Notes: generated from the letters alone by a model not told the origin. 64,000 bases of DNA from Haloarcula amylolytica JCM 13557 (GCF_000336615.1 NZ_AOLW01000023.1:13597-77596), one strand, 5' to 3'; counted from the stretch's first letter, positions 33,736 to 42,708 are shown. Program-made: numbers and translations.

Positions 33736-35079
33736 TCAGGCGAGGCTGCTACCGTCGAACTTCGCGCGGTCGAAGTCGTGGTCGAGCAGGTCGAGAACGG
33801 TCGGCGCGATGTCGTAGAGATCGGCGTCTTCGATGCGAACGTCCGGGTCATCGACCAGAAGCGTCGCGTTGTCGAAGCTGTGCATCCCGTTTCGCGGTCC
33901 GACGCCGAAAACGTCCTCGGAGCCTTTGAATCCGGCTTTCAGGTCGAAGCCGTGGTTCGGGACGACGGTGAGATCCGGCGCGATGTCGTCGTGGTCGCCG
34001 CGGAAGGCGTCTTCCTTGGTCACGACACGGTCGGCGACCTTCTTGCCGTCCGGGCCTTCAAGCGATTCGAGTTTCTCCTTGAGATCCGCACGAACGGACT
34101 CGTACTCGGATTCGGGAACGCTGCCGTTCGGCTCCCGGCCCTCTAAGTTGATGTAGAACCGTCCTGGGATGAGCGAGTACGCCTTGGTGTCCTCGCTGAT
34201 ATCGCCGAGTTCGGAGTGGTCGTCGGTCGCGTAGTCGAGCCACCCTTCCTCCTGGAGCCACTCGTTGAAGTGGACTTCGTAGTCAAGGGAAGTGAAACCG
34301 TGGTCCGAGGCAACGACCATCGTCACGTCGTCGGGGAGTCGGTCGCGCAGGTCGCCGAGATAGGCGTCGACCTGCTTGTAGAACTCGAAGAACGCCTCCT
34401 GGTTCTCGCCGTCGCGCTCGTAGTCTTTGAACAGGAAGTGGTTGACACGGTCAGTGGTCATGAACACCCCGAAAAACAGGTCCCAGTCGTCCTGCTCGAC
34501 ATAGTGTTTGAACGCTTCGTAGCGTTTTTCCAGCGTCTTGTGGGCGTCCTCGACGAAGTCGCTCTTGTCGTCGTCGTGGCCGAGTTTGGCGTTGACGTCG
34601 ATCCGGTAGTCGCTGTCCTGAAGGTGGTCCCGGAGTTCGTCCGGGTAGGCGGCCTTGTCCACGCCCGGTGAGAGGAAGCCCGACACCATCCGCTGGACGT
34701 TCCGCTGTGGCGGGAAGGTGACCGGCACGTTCAGAACCGTGGCATTGCGGCCATCGTCGGTGACGCGGTCCCACAGGCGCGTCGCCTGCACGTCACGCCC
34801 CATCGGGACGTAGGTGTCGTAGGAGCCGACCTCGCGGTCCTGGAAGCCGTAGACGCCCGTTTGTCCGGGGTTAACGCCGGTCGTCAGCGCCGGCCAGCAG
34901 GCGCTAGACTCGGGCGGAACGATGCTGTCGATGGGGCCGGCGCTTCCGTCCGACGCCATCTCCGTGAGGTTCGGGAACACGTCGGGGTGTTCGTCGATGA
35001 GGCTAAACGGTACGCCGTCAATGCCGAAGAAGGCAACACGCGGTGCGTCGTCGCCCTTCAATCGGTCGAATAATCCCAT
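33736..35079 (-). CDS. Alkaline phosphatase-superfamily phosphodiesterase/phosphatase
   Basis: 447 residues. Metal and nucleophile signatures of the nucleotide pyrophosphatase/phosphodiesterase branch are visible: FFGIDGVPFSLIDEHPD at the N-terminus, SSACWPALTTGVNPGQTGVY with the likely Thr/Ser nucleophile, VMTTDRVNHFLF-like FMTTDRVNHFLF, VASDHGFTSLD and a His near NGMHSFDN. No signal peptide or membrane span is seen, so it is probably cytosolic. Haloarchaeal relatives are often near glycosylation genes, but no such genes are here. The substrate is unknown. It converges on cetZ. Confidence 0.9.
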   Translation of the reverse strand: MGLFDRLKGDDAPRVAFFGIDGVPFSLIDEHPDVFPNLTEMASDGSAGPIDSIVPPESSACWPALTTGVNPGQTGVYGFQDREVGSYDTYVPMGRDVQATRLWDRVTDDGRNATVLNVPVTFPPQRNVQRMVSGFLSPGVDKAAYPDELRDHLQDSDYRIDVNAKLGHDDDKSDFVEDAHKTLEKRYEAFKHYVEQDDWDLFFGVFMTTDRVNHFLFKDYERDGENQEAFFEFYKQVDAYLGDLRDRLPDDVTMVVASDHGFTSLDYEVHFNEWLQEEGWLDYATDDHSELGDISEDTKAYSLIPGRFYINLEGREPNGSVPESEYESVRADLKEKLESLEGPDGKKVADRVVTKEDAFRGDHDDIAPDLTVVPNHGFDLKAGFKGSEDVFGVGPRNGMHSFDNATLLVDDPDVRIEDADLYDIAPTVLDLLDHDFDRAKFDGSSLA

Positions 35080-35165
35080 ACGACCCGTTAGTCAGGTCAG
35101 GAACAAGAAACTTCTTTTCGGAGCCGCGTCACCGAAAGCGGCAAAACCATCGATACAGCCCACGA

Positions 35166-35291
35166 TCAGGACGACTGGTCCGCGTTCTCCGGGACCACGG
35201 TCAGATGTGCGATTCCGGGTGTCGACCGCCGCTCGACTCGCGGAACGACAGTCGTGTGGTCCAGCGCCGCGTCGGTGTCATCAGTAGCCAT
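35166..35291 (-). CDS. Possible 41-residue small protein
   Basis: A short ATG frame translates to MATDDTDAALDHTTVVPRVE and then RRSTPGIAHLTVVPENADQS. Its acidic start, haloarchaeal codon use and T-rich upstream segment support a real gene, and small haloarchaeal proteins of this type exist (DUF7511-like, from memory). It sits in the 343-bp gap between the phosphodiesterase and the pyrophosphatase genes. The rest of the gap (35080-35165 and 35292-35422) shows no gene. Confidence 0.4.
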   Translation of the reverse strand: MATDDTDAALDHTTVVPRVERRSTPGIAHLTVVPENADQSS

Positions 35292-35422
35292 ACACGTATC
35301 GATAGTGGTTACACGGGCAAAAAATTACCCATGCTCATACATAATCGGAGACACCTGCCGGTATTACTTCTGGAAATACGGCGGCGGTGGAACAAAACCG
35401 CAAAAATGTGGTCCCGGAAGCG

Positions 35423-35956
35423 TCAGTTGAACTCTTCGTCGTACAGTTCCTGGGCGTGGACGATAGCGTCCTTTGCAGCTTCTTTGTCCTCCCAGCCCAG
35501 CGTTTCGACTTCTTTGCCTTCTTCGAGGTTCTTGTAGGTCGAGAAGAACTCGTCAATCTCGTCGAGGGTCTGCTGCGGGATGTCGTCGAGGTCCTCGATG
35601 TGGTCGTAACGCGGGTCCTCGACCGGAACTGCGATGACCTTATCATCTTGCTCGCCGTCGTCGTCCATCTTCATCAGGGCCACGGGGCGGGCTTCGATGA
35701 CACAGCCGGGGAACGTCTGGTCTTCGACGAGGACTAACACGTCGAACGGGTCCTCGTCGTCGTAGTACGACTGCGGAATGAAACCGTAGTCAGACGGGTA
35801 GTGAACGTTCGAGTGGAGAACACGGTCGAGGACGACACCAGGGATGTCCTTCTCGTATTCGTACTTGTTACGCTCGCCTTTCAGGCACTCGACGACAGCG
35901 TAGATCTCTTCGGGCGGGTTCGGTCCGGTTTCCAGGTCTTCCCAGAGGTTCGTCAT
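35423..35956 (-). CDS. ppa: Inorganic pyrophosphatase (family I)
   Basis: 177 residues from MTNLWEDLETGPNPPEEIYA; the frame is open 48 nt upstream, but the family length favours this ATG. The active-site acidic residues are in VHYPSDYGFIPQSYYDDEDP and VEDPRYDHIEDLDD, and ERNKYEYEKD carries the Lys and Glu ligands. It hydrolyses pyrophosphate and drives nucleotide and aminoacyl-tRNA synthesis forward. It stands alone, divergent from the PadR gene. Confidence 0.97.
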   Translation of the reverse strand: MTNLWEDLETGPNPPEEIYAVVECLKGERNKYEYEKDIPGVVLDRVLHSNVHYPSDYGFIPQSYYDDEDPFDVLVLVEDQTFPGCVIEARPVALMKMDDDGEQDDKVIAVPVEDPRYDHIEDLDDIPQQTLDEIDEFFSTYKNLEEGKEVETLGWEDKEAAKDAIVHAQELYDEEFN

Positions 35957-36253
35957 CACCGGCGACTGCGCGACGCCGTCAAAAAATCTTTTCGTAATAG
36001 CCACAGCTATTGGGTATTATGCGCTATATAACCCAATAATATCTAACTATAGATATATTCTTAGATTACACTTACTACCTGTAAACGACAATCTGAAAGC
36101 AGATTAATCGGAAACTCAATTTAACTGAATCCACATAATATAAATTTCTCGATATTATTGTACCTGCTAGTTGTGTGGTGGTTAATGCCCCACAGCAGGC
36201 GTTGTGCGCCAGAGTTAACAAGTGTTAAATAGCTTGCTGACATTTACCCAACT
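35957..36253. other. AT-rich divergent promoter region
   Basis: 297 bp with no gene between ppa and the PadR gene. It is one of the most AT-rich stretches in the window, with many TATA-like runs (ATATAAATTTC, TAACTATAGATATATTC). Both flanking genes probably have promoters here; AAATAGCTTG about 30 nt before 36254 is the best TATA candidate for padR. Confidence 0.55.
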
Positions 36254-36613
36254 ATGTCAGAGGCACAAACAGTTACTGACAGTCCGGGCATCGCAAAAGA
36301 GCTTACCGCTTTTCAGCAGAATATCCTGGTAATACTCGCTGAAGAGCCGCGGTATGGTCTCGCTATCAAGCGCGAACTAGAAGAATACTACGACGACGAA
36401 GTCAACCACGGTCGCCTGTACCCGAACCTCGACGACCTCGTCGAGATGGGCCTCGTCGAGAAGAGCGAACTCGACAAGCGAACGAACCAGTACTCCCTGA
36501 CCGAGTCGGGCAAGGACGCAGTCCTCGACCAGCTCGGATGGGTGTTCGGAAAGTTCATCTCCGATGACGGTCGAGCCGACGAACTCCGTGACCTGATCGC
36601 GGCGCAGCAGTAG
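36254..36613 (+). CDS. PadR-family transcriptional regulator
   Basis: 119 residues. Winged helix: LTAFQQNILVILAEEPRYGL, AIKRELEEYYDDEVNHGRLY, PNLDDLVEMGLVEKSELDKR, then a wing and a C-terminal dimerisation helix. The motif PRYGLAIKRELE with NHGRLYPNLDDLVEMGLVEK is typical of PadR. No inducer domain is seen. The long AT-rich region upstream suggests autoregulation. Haloarchaeal PadR proteins of this type are often stress-responsive. Confidence 0.92.
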   Translation: MSEAQTVTDSPGIAKELTAFQQNILVILAEEPRYGLAIKRELEEYYDDEVNHGRLYPNLDDLVEMGLVEKSELDKRTNQYSLTESGKDAVLDQLGWVFGKFISDDGRADELRDLIAAQQ

Positions 36614-36697
36614 ACTCGCATCTGGGCACCTGCGAACTACTGTTAATCAATTCTTAATGCGAACCAAACGCTGACTACCGGCGGGTATACCGAACGG

Positions 36698-37252
36698 TTA
36701 CGCGTCGGGGACGCGGCCACCGGCTTCTTCCACAGTGAGACGGATCGACTGGTCGAGGGCCGACTGTTGTTCCGCAGTTGGCCACGCGTTCCGTCGGACG
36801 TAGTCGTCCCGAAACTCCTGAATTTCGTCCGGTGTCGCCTCCGAGATGGGCTTCGCGTAGTGGTTACCCATGAAATCGGCGAGCAGTTCCGCGTTGGCGC
36901 CGTGTGTCTCACCGTGTGCTTCGGTCACAGCTTCGACGACGGCTCGGTTTGCAGCGTCGATTTCCGCCCACTCGTCCGGGTCGCCGGGACCCGAAAGCCG
37001 TATCTCGACGCCACGGTCGATGTCGTCGACCCGCTCCGGACGGATGACGCCGTCATCGACCCATTCGACGGGATGGCAGACGAGCACGTCACCCGTCTCG
37101 TCGTTCCTGATGCGGGCAGTGTAGTCGTATTCGGCGAGGATTTCGTCTCGTTCGGTCCTGTAGGCGCCGGCCTCAGCATCGTCGACCGCCTCGCGAGCGA
37201 GTCTGGTCAGCCGTTCGGCCCGTTCGGTCACGTCTGTCGGCAGGTCAGTCAT
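36698..37252 (-). CDS. rnhA-operon protein (DUF7108-like)
   Basis: 184 residues, mostly helical N-terminus (DVTERAERLTRLAREAVDDA), a beta segment (GDVLVCHPVEWVDDGVIRPE) and a helical end. It starts 8 nt before the rnhA stop, so translation is probably coupled. In haloarchaea this gene keeps its place after rnhA, which gives the name. No enzymatic motif is visible and its function is unknown. Confidence 0.85.
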   Translation of the reverse strand: MTDLPTDVTERAERLTRLAREAVDDAEAGAYRTERDEILAEYDYTARIRNDETGDVLVCHPVEWVDDGVIRPERVDDIDRGVEIRLSGPGDPDEWAEIDAANRAVVEAVTEAHGETHGANAELLADFMGNHYAKPISEATPDEIQEFRDDYVRRNAWPTAEQQSALDQSIRLTVEEAGGRVPDA

Positions 37253-37841
37253 CGTCGAGTGCGTCGTTTGCTAGTTCGTCCGCACGGTCGTTTATTTCCC
37301 GCGGAACGTGCTCGATCTGCCAGTCGTCGAAGTCGGTCAGCAGTTCGCGCACGCGGACACGGCTTTCGCGCAGGTCTGGGTCGTTCGTATCCCACTCGCC
37401 ACGGACCTGTTTGACGATAAGCTCTGAGTCACCCCGAATGTGGACATCGTCGAATCCGTAATCGCGTGCGACTTCGACCGCGCGGATGAGCGCTTTGTAC
37501 TCCGCCTGATTGTTCGTCGCCGTGCCGATCGTCTCCCCGCCTTCCGCGACGATTCCGCTGTCGTCGACCAGTACGTAGCCGACCGAGGCCGGTCCCGGGT
37601 TGCCCCGCGATGCGCCGTCAAAATACGCATGGACGCGACCGCCGTCATCGCCGCGCAATAGCGCCTCGAGTTGTGCAGTCCCCTCACCCTGTACGACGAC
37701 TTTTCCGTCGTAGGCGACCGCCGTCGCGCCGCCGTATTCGACGCGCCAGCGCTCGTGGTCGGTGTTTCCCTGTTGAATGTCGAGCCCCGCATCCGCCAGA
37801 CGCTCGCGGGCCGTCGTCTCGTCGCATTCGATGACCGGCAT
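37245..37841 (-). CDS. rnhA: Ribonuclease HI
   Basis: 198 residues. The RNase H fold with the four acidic catalytic residues is intact: Asp75 (YFDGASRGN), Glu114 (NNQAEYKAL), Asp138 (RGDSELIV) and Asp188 (NDRADELAN). It cuts RNA in RNA-DNA hybrids. The first 65 residues (MPVIECDETTARERL to GTAQLEALL) are an extra N-terminal part seen in haloarchaeal RNase HI. It overlaps the downstream gene by 8 nt. Confidence 0.96.
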   Translation of the reverse strand: MPVIECDETTARERLADAGLDIQQGNTDHERWRVEYGGATAVAYDGKVVVQGEGTAQLEALLRGDDGGRVHAYFDGASRGNPGPASVGYVLVDDSGIVAEGGETIGTATNNQAEYKALIRAVEVARDYGFDDVHIRGDSELIVKQVRGEWDTNDPDLRESRVRVRELLTDFDDWQIEHVPREINDRADELANDALDDD

Positions 37842-37888
37842 TGTCCGAGGGTGACTGACCCGTCGGTATAGACGTTGTGGTCGGCCGG

Positions 37889-38284
37889 TCAGTTTCCGGC
37901 GTTTCTGCTGATTCGCTCGGCACCGGTCTGTCGACCCTCTTCACCGCCGAGTACCCGACCGAGAACACCGACCAGCCCGCCGACGGTGACAACGGCGCCG
38001 GCGGCGAACATTATCGACAGGATTGGGTCGACGGGTTCGATGAGGATGGGTGAGAGAAACAGGACAATCCCGGACAGTATGGCTATCGCCGCTGCAACGG
38101 GGCTTACCTGTTTCCCTGACGAGACGCGGTAGGTGGAGTGTGCGAGCGTGAGGGCCGCGAGTTCCCCGACGAGAAGGTTGACGAGCGCCTGCTGGTACGC
38201 GACGGGAATGACAGCAGAGACGAATACGACGACCATGCTGACCAGCGTCGCGCCGAGCAGGAACCACTTCGTTGTATCTACCAT
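37889..38284 (-). CDS. Four-span membrane protein, unknown
   Basis: 131 residues with spans WFLLGATLVSMVVVFVSAVI, ALVNLLVGELAALTLAHSTY, VAAAIAILSGIVLFLSPIL and IMFAAGAVVTVGGLVGVLG, then a charged C-terminus GGEEGRQTGAERISR. No transport motif is seen. It is divergent from nreA with a short gap. Confidence 0.7.
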   Translation of the reverse strand: MVDTTKWFLLGATLVSMVVVFVSAVIPVAYQQALVNLLVGELAALTLAHSTYRVSSGKQVSPVAAAIAILSGIVLFLSPILIEPVDPILSIMFAAGAVVTVGGLVGVLGRVLGGEEGRQTGAERISRNAGN

Positions 38285-38384
38285 GATTTATATCACCTGT
38301 TGTTACTCAATCCAACCCTGTAAGAGTTGCTCTCCCACGGACCGCCGGAAAGGTTCTTATCGGGGAGGACCGAAAGCGTGACAG

Positions 38385-39674
38385 ATGCAACTCGACGAGT
38401 TCATCGAGGGGTTCGAGGAGGACGAAGCCGCACAGCGGCGCCGCCTCGCGGCGGAGAAATCCTACGCCATCACGGACCACCTCGAAGACGTCGAGCGGCA
38501 GTTCGAGGACGCGGTGCAAGGGGATTCGCTGTTCGGATCGACAGCCCCGGAGATATTCGTCGGCCGGTCGGGGTATCCCAACGTCTCGACGGGCCTGCTC
38601 TCTCCGGTCGATACCGACGCCGCCGCTTCCGGGTTCGCGACCAGCGGCGACTGGTACCAGGAGGGACTTGGTATCGAGGACGTCCTCCAGCGCCGGACCG
38701 GCATGGTGAACTCCACCCAGACGACATCAGTCGATTCCGTCAGCGCCGGTGGCGGGCGGGGCGGTGGCGGGGTTCACGATGTCTGGAACGGCTTCGTCGG
38801 CGTCCAGCGTGAAGTCGCTATCGCGGACCATCCCGTCGACGTGGAGGTGGGTCTCGACGGTACCCCTGAGATGGATGTGAGCTTCGACGACGTCGGGACG
38901 CCGACGGGGCCGCGAGCCCACGCGACCGGTGCCGACCTGGCGGAGAACCCCCACGTTCCCCGACCCGTCGAAAAGACGCTGTCGGACGACGACTGGCGCG
39001 CGGAGGGTGCGATGGCGTATCTGTACCGCCGTGGGTTCGACGTGTACGACATCAACACGATCCTCTCGGCGGGCGCGCTCGGGCAGGCCAGCGAGCGGTC
39101 ACTGGTGCCGACGCGGTGGTCGATCACCGCCGTCGACGACACGGTCGGGCAGTACGTCCGCGGGACGCTACGCAACGCCGACACCATCGACAAGCCGGAA
39201 CTGTGGTACAACGAGTACATGGGGAACCGCTACTGGGTCGTGCTCGCACCCGGGCGCTGGGAGTTCGAACTCGTCGAGATGAAAGCCCCCCAGAGCGTCT
39301 GGAACCCACGCCCCGAGACGGGCTACTACATGTCCAGTGCTCACGAGGGCTACGAGGGGCGGACCGCCTACGTCGAGGAGACTGCAGGGGCGTACTACGC
39401 GGCACGACTCGGCGTCCTCGAACACCTGCAGGAGCGCGACAGACAGGCGAAGTGTCTGGTGCTGCGGGAGATCACCGACGACTACTGGGCCCCGGTCGGC
39501 GTCTGGCAGGTACGCGAGGGCGTCCGCAACGCGTTCGACGGCGAGCCAGGGACCGCCCAGTCCTTCCGGGAAACGCTGACGGCCATCGCCGACCAGCTCC
39601 CCGTCACTCTCGGGCAGTTACGACGCAAGTCCGAACTGGTCGCCGGGCTCCAGTCGCAGTTAAGCGATTTCTAA
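38385..39674 (+). CDS. nreA: DNA repair protein NreA
   Basis: 429 residues. The Nre core is recognisable: EIFVGRSGYPNVSTGLLSP, PTRWSITAVDDTVGQYVRG and YYMSSAHEGYEGRTAYVEET. The final residues QSQLSDF match the PCNA-interacting (PIP) box QxxLxxF, which in archaeal NreA recruits it to the sliding clamp. It contributes to repair of mitomycin C-type lesions in Haloferax. It stands alone and is divergent from the small membrane protein. Confidence 0.93.
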   Translation: MQLDEFIEGFEEDEAAQRRRLAAEKSYAITDHLEDVERQFEDAVQGDSLFGSTAPEIFVGRSGYPNVSTGLLSPVDTDAAASGFATSGDWYQEGLGIEDVLQRRTGMVNSTQTTSVDSVSAGGGRGGGGVHDVWNGFVGVQREVAIADHPVDVEVGLDGTPEMDVSFDDVGTPTGPRAHATGADLAENPHVPRPVEKTLSDDDWRAEGAMAYLYRRGFDVYDINTILSAGALGQASERSLVPTRWSITAVDDTVGQYVRGTLRNADTIDKPELWYNEYMGNRYWVVLAPGRWEFELVEMKAPQSVWNPRPETGYYMSSAHEGYEGRTAYVEETAGAYYAARLGVLEHLQERDRQAKCLVLREITDDYWAPVGVWQVREGVRNAFDGEPGTAQSFRETLTAIADQLPVTLGQLRRKSELVAGLQSQLSDF

Positions 39675-39716
39675 CAGCGCTTCGCGTTGCGGTAAACGAC
39701 CCGTACCCAGCAACCG

Positions 39717-40577
39717 TTATCGGCGTCGCCCGCTGTCACCGTCGTCGTCCCAGGCCGAAGTGCCGAATCCGCTCTCGTCGGTGTCGTCGCTCCGGCCCGA
39801 ATCGTCGGCGTAACTATCACTCACCGGGTCGTTCACACCCGAGGTGGTCCCTGCCGTGGATGGGCCGGACCCGTGTGTCCCGCCAGTCGAAGTCGTGGGT
39901 TCGAGCGGCGGTTCGCCGTACTCCTCCTCGTATGCGTCCGCGAAGCCACGCCCCCAGATGTACATAATCGCTGACTGGCCGACGAACGCGAGGAACGGAA
40001 CCGCCAGATAGCCGACAATGGTGAACCCCAGAACGGTCGCTCCAACGGAGACGATGATGTTGACCGCAAACGCCATCACCACGGCCATCAGCATTGTTCG
40101 ACTTGTCCCGACAGACGAGAGCACATCACGGTCAAAGCCCGCAGCGATACTATCAGCCCGGACGAAGTTCCCTGTCGCAACGGGCAGTATCACTGCCATT
40201 GCGAGAACGCCAATAAAGTAGAGCAAGGCAGCGACGAGCACGCCGACGAGCAGCAGTCCCCCCGAATCGCCGAGTCCGCCGGCGATCACCAGCAGACCCG
40301 GGATAGCAAGCGCGAGTGTGAGCACCACCCCGTACCCCATAACGACGACTGTATGTCGGACTCCGTCGACAGTTATCTCGACCAGATCCAGTTCGTCCCA
40401 GGCCGGCGGCGTGTCAGTCTCGCCCCTGAGGACCCGGCGCATCACTTCGAGCATATATCCCTGGAACGTGAACAGCGGAACGAGCAAAAAGCCGAAAAAC
40501 AGTACGACGCCACCGAGGGCGACGCGTTTGACCCAGTCATCGCCCTGTGTCTGGTAGCGAAGTGCGTCTTCTATCAT
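39717..40577 (-). CDS. DUF4013 membrane protein
   Basis: 286 residues. The start MIEDALRYQTQGDDWVKRVA followed by GGVVLFFGFLLVPLFTFQGY and MRRVLRGETDTPPAWDELDL is the DUF4013 signature. About six spans follow. The last 70 residues are Ser/Gly/Asp-rich and disordered, probably on the outside or a flexible tail. Function unknown. It converges on nreA. Confidence 0.88.
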   Translation of the reverse strand: MIEDALRYQTQGDDWVKRVALGGVVLFFGFLLVPLFTFQGYMLEVMRRVLRGETDTPPAWDELDLVEITVDGVRHTVVVMGYGVVLTLALAIPGLLVIAGGLGDSGGLLLVGVLVAALLYFIGVLAMAVILPVATGNFVRADSIAAGFDRDVLSSVGTSRTMLMAVVMAFAVNIIVSVGATVLGFTIVGYLAVPFLAFVGQSAIMYIWGRGFADAYEEEYGEPPLEPTTSTGGTHGSGPSTAGTTSGVNDPVSDSYADDSGRSDDTDESGFGTSAWDDDGDSGRRR

Positions 40578-40682
40578 GTCCAGTCAGTCTTAAGATAGGT
40601 TCAAATAAGTTGTGTAATCAGTGAAAGCTGCGATCCAGACCTCGCAGCTCTCGGACCAATTCAGTACGGGCAACGGCGTGGC

Positions 40683-40844
40683 TCAGGTACTATCGGTGCT
40701 GTGTGGCGAAACCTCGACGAACGCCGGGGTATCGACTGGCCCGGCACAGACTGGGCATCCAACAACCAACAGGCGGTCTCGAACGCCACCGTCGACCGTT
40801 GCACACGCATCACAGTTCGGGCACGTGAAGCGGTACTCCGGCAT
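40683..40844 (-). CDS. Small zinc-ribbon protein (DUF7560-like)
   Basis: 53 residues from the ATG giving MPEYRFTCPNCDACATVDGG; the frame is open 102 nt upstream. Two CxxC knuckles, CPNC and CPVC (about 24 residues apart), form a zinc ribbon with an extra Cys at CDAC. Many haloarchaeal proteins of this size and layout exist (DUF7560 family, from memory). It may bind nucleic acid or a protein partner. A GTG 12 nt upstream is an alternative start. Confidence 0.65.
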   Translation of the reverse strand: MPEYRFTCPNCDACATVDGGVRDRLLVVGCPVCAGPVDTPAFVEVSPHSTDST

Positions 40845-41036
40845 GTACTCAGGCACGGACTTGGATAGCCGAAGGAACTGCCCCCTCAATGTGGAGGGGA
40901 TATAGGTGCGCGAGGCGGCACCGCCGCGGGTCGGCTCGCCGACCACTGGTGCCGTACAGTGGGGAGCGTCTCGGATATATAGACCACAATAGCGGTCTTA
41001 GGAAGGGTTATTCCGCTCGCTCGGAACTATTACGCG

Positions 41037-41453
41037 ATGACTGATACGCCCCTGAAGTTCGGATTCGTCTGTGTCCAGAACGCGGGCCGAAGTCAGATGT
41101 CCGCAGCGTTTGCCAAGCGAGAACGCACCCGCCGCGGACTCGAAGACGAGGTCGAAATCCTGACCGGCGGCACAGACCCCGCGGACGAAGTGCATCCGGA
41201 AGTCGTCGAAGCCATGCAAGAACTGGGCATCGATCTGTCTGACCGGGTCCCGCGACCGGTCTCGGACGACGAACTCAACGGCTGTACCGTCGTTGCGACG
41301 ATGGGATGTTCGACGCTCGAACTCGACGCCGACGTCGCAGTGCGCGATTGGGCGCTAGACGACCCACACGGGCAGTCGGTCGAGCGGGTGCGGGAAATCC
41401 GCGACGAGATAGAGAAGCGTGTCGCCGACCTGTTCGACGAGTACACCGGATAG
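41037..41453 (+). CDS. Low-molecular-weight phosphatase / arsenate reductase (ArsC type)
   Basis: 138 residues. The P-loop C-x5-R reads VCVQNAGRSQMS, with nucleophile Cys12 and Arg18. The general acid is in the segment VRDWALDDPHGQ, as in the WxxxDP pattern of this family. The sequence after Cys12 (QNAGRSQMS) favours the arsenate reductase branch. The resolving cysteines of the thioredoxin-coupled type are only partly visible: two Cys, at about 82 and 90, in NGCTVVATMGCST. No ars operon is near, so a phosphatase role is equally possible. Confidence 0.85.
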   Translation: MTDTPLKFGFVCVQNAGRSQMSAAFAKRERTRRGLEDEVEILTGGTDPADEVHPEVVEAMQELGIDLSDRVPRPVSDDELNGCTVVATMGCSTLELDADVAVRDWALDDPHGQSVERVREIRDEIEKRVADLFDEYTG

Positions 41454-42311
41454 CTACCACTCGACGTACGTGAGATACTCGACCTGTTCGTACTCCAGTA
41501 ACCACGTCCCGTAGCTGTCCGTGACCTCGATTCCCTCGTGCTCCCGAATGCGGTCAGTGACCGACTCGAAGGCTTCGTTGTCCTCGAAGTAGCCGCCGTC
41601 GATGGCCTCCTCGACGACCTCTCGCTCGGCTTCGGAAAGGCCTGAAAGGGTGAACAGGTACTGGTCTCGAATCTGGTCGGCGAACGAGTCGACATCCGAT
41701 GCGACTTCCGTCGCCTCGTACCGGTATTCGGTCTCTGTTGTCGTTCGTGTACTGACCGTAACCCGATAGCGGTCGCCGTCGTGGACGATAATATCGTACT
41801 GGCGCTCCGGAACGAACACCGACCCGTCACCCACTTCCTCGGCGGTTCCGTACCCGACACCCACGTCGTACCCGTCCCCGGTGGGTGGGTTGTCATCCGA
41901 GATGATCGGATCAAGGCGCTGGCGGTCCGCCGTCGGTAGCTCTTCGTAGGCGATATCGCCGATCTCAGCCGTCGAATCAGCCGGATCGAAATCGATTCGG
42001 ACCTCGTACACCGTCACGTCGCTGCTTTCGAGTGCCGTCTCCGAAACTTCGTAGAAGGCATCGTCGATCCGGACGGTATCGGTCTGGTCGAACAGTTCGT
42101 ATCGCCCCCGGCGCATCGCAGAACCGTTTTCGACGGCCTCCGAGGCGACCGTGTACTCCGCCGACTCGGGGCTGGGCGACATCGAAACCTCGTCGGCGAT
42201 GTCGGCCGCTGTCGCGTCGTCCATGTCAAGCACGACGGCGGGATGGCCGCAGCCGGCGACAGCAACCGAGAGGAGGGCTGTTCCGCTCGCGAGGAACTGG
42301 CGTCGTCGCAT
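41454..42311 (-). CDS. Tat-exported lipoprotein
   Basis: 285 residues from MRRRQFLASGTALLSVAVAG, a twin-arginine signal with lipobox VAGC and lipidation at Cys21. The mature part is acidic and beta-rich with a repeated look (YEVRIDFDPADSTAEIGDIA, YDIIVHDGDRYRVTVSTRTT). Relatives are haloarchaeal lipoproteins of unknown role. The frame is open a further 170 nt upstream, but the signal peptide fixes the start. Its stop codon touches the end of the ArsC-like gene (convergent). Confidence 0.8.
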   Translation of the reverse strand: MRRRQFLASGTALLSVAVAGCGHPAVVLDMDDATAADIADEVSMSPSPESAEYTVASEAVENGSAMRRGRYELFDQTDTVRIDDAFYEVSETALESSDVTVYEVRIDFDPADSTAEIGDIAYEELPTADRQRLDPIISDDNPPTGDGYDVGVGYGTAEEVGDGSVFVPERQYDIIVHDGDRYRVTVSTRTTTETEYRYEATEVASDVDSFADQIRDQYLFTLSGLSEAEREVVEEAIDGGYFEDNEAFESVTDRIREHEGIEVTDSYGTWLLEYEQVEYLTYVEW

Positions 42312-42708
42312 ACAGCTACTGACAGGCAACCGGAAGGAAAGTTTTCCGGGTGTGTTTTTTCCGGTCGGAATCGTGCAGACACGCCTCACTCGTGGGAACA
42401 GCCTGAGCTGCAGTAAGCGCCAGACGGCGGCAGGGTCCGCAAGGTTCCCTTGCGAGTTGACAAATACATCCTTCAACGGCACTTTTCAATCCGCCGAAAT
42501 CAGCGAACTACAGCGCTGTAGCTCTGGTTTCGGTAAAGCCAAGAACGGGAAGAACTCGGTATGGGCCAACGCGGATTTGAACCGGAGGAAGACGGTCGGA
42601 CTCACTGCGTTCGTCCGCTGCGACTTCCAAGGCTCAAATCCGCTCGGAGACACGATTCATGCGGCACAGACTCGTCACTCCGTTCCTCGTTGTGTGGCGC
42701 AGAAATAG
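42312..42708. other. Gene-free region between lipoprotein and tRNA-Ile
   Basis: 397 bp with no gene. It carries a 7-bp hairpin CGCAAGG / CCTTGCG at 42438-42444 and 42448-42454, a perfect 14-bp palindrome CTACAGCGCTGTAG at 42508-42521, and at 42562-42583 a copy of the 3' end of tRNA-Ile. A 68-codon frame spanning it (42561-42767) only reflects the tRNA copies. Confidence 0.7.
42562..42583 (-). repeat. Partial tRNA-Ile 3' end (attachment-site-like copy)
   Basis: 22 bases from TGGGCCAACGCGG onward are identical to the last 22 bases of the tRNA-Ile gene at 42709-42730, in the same orientation. They cover the 3' acceptor strand, the 3' side of the T stem and the T loop. Such 3' fragments are the usual scar of integrase-type elements that enter tRNA genes. 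Only 125 bp separate this copy from the tRNA, so any element is gone. Confidence 0.85.
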
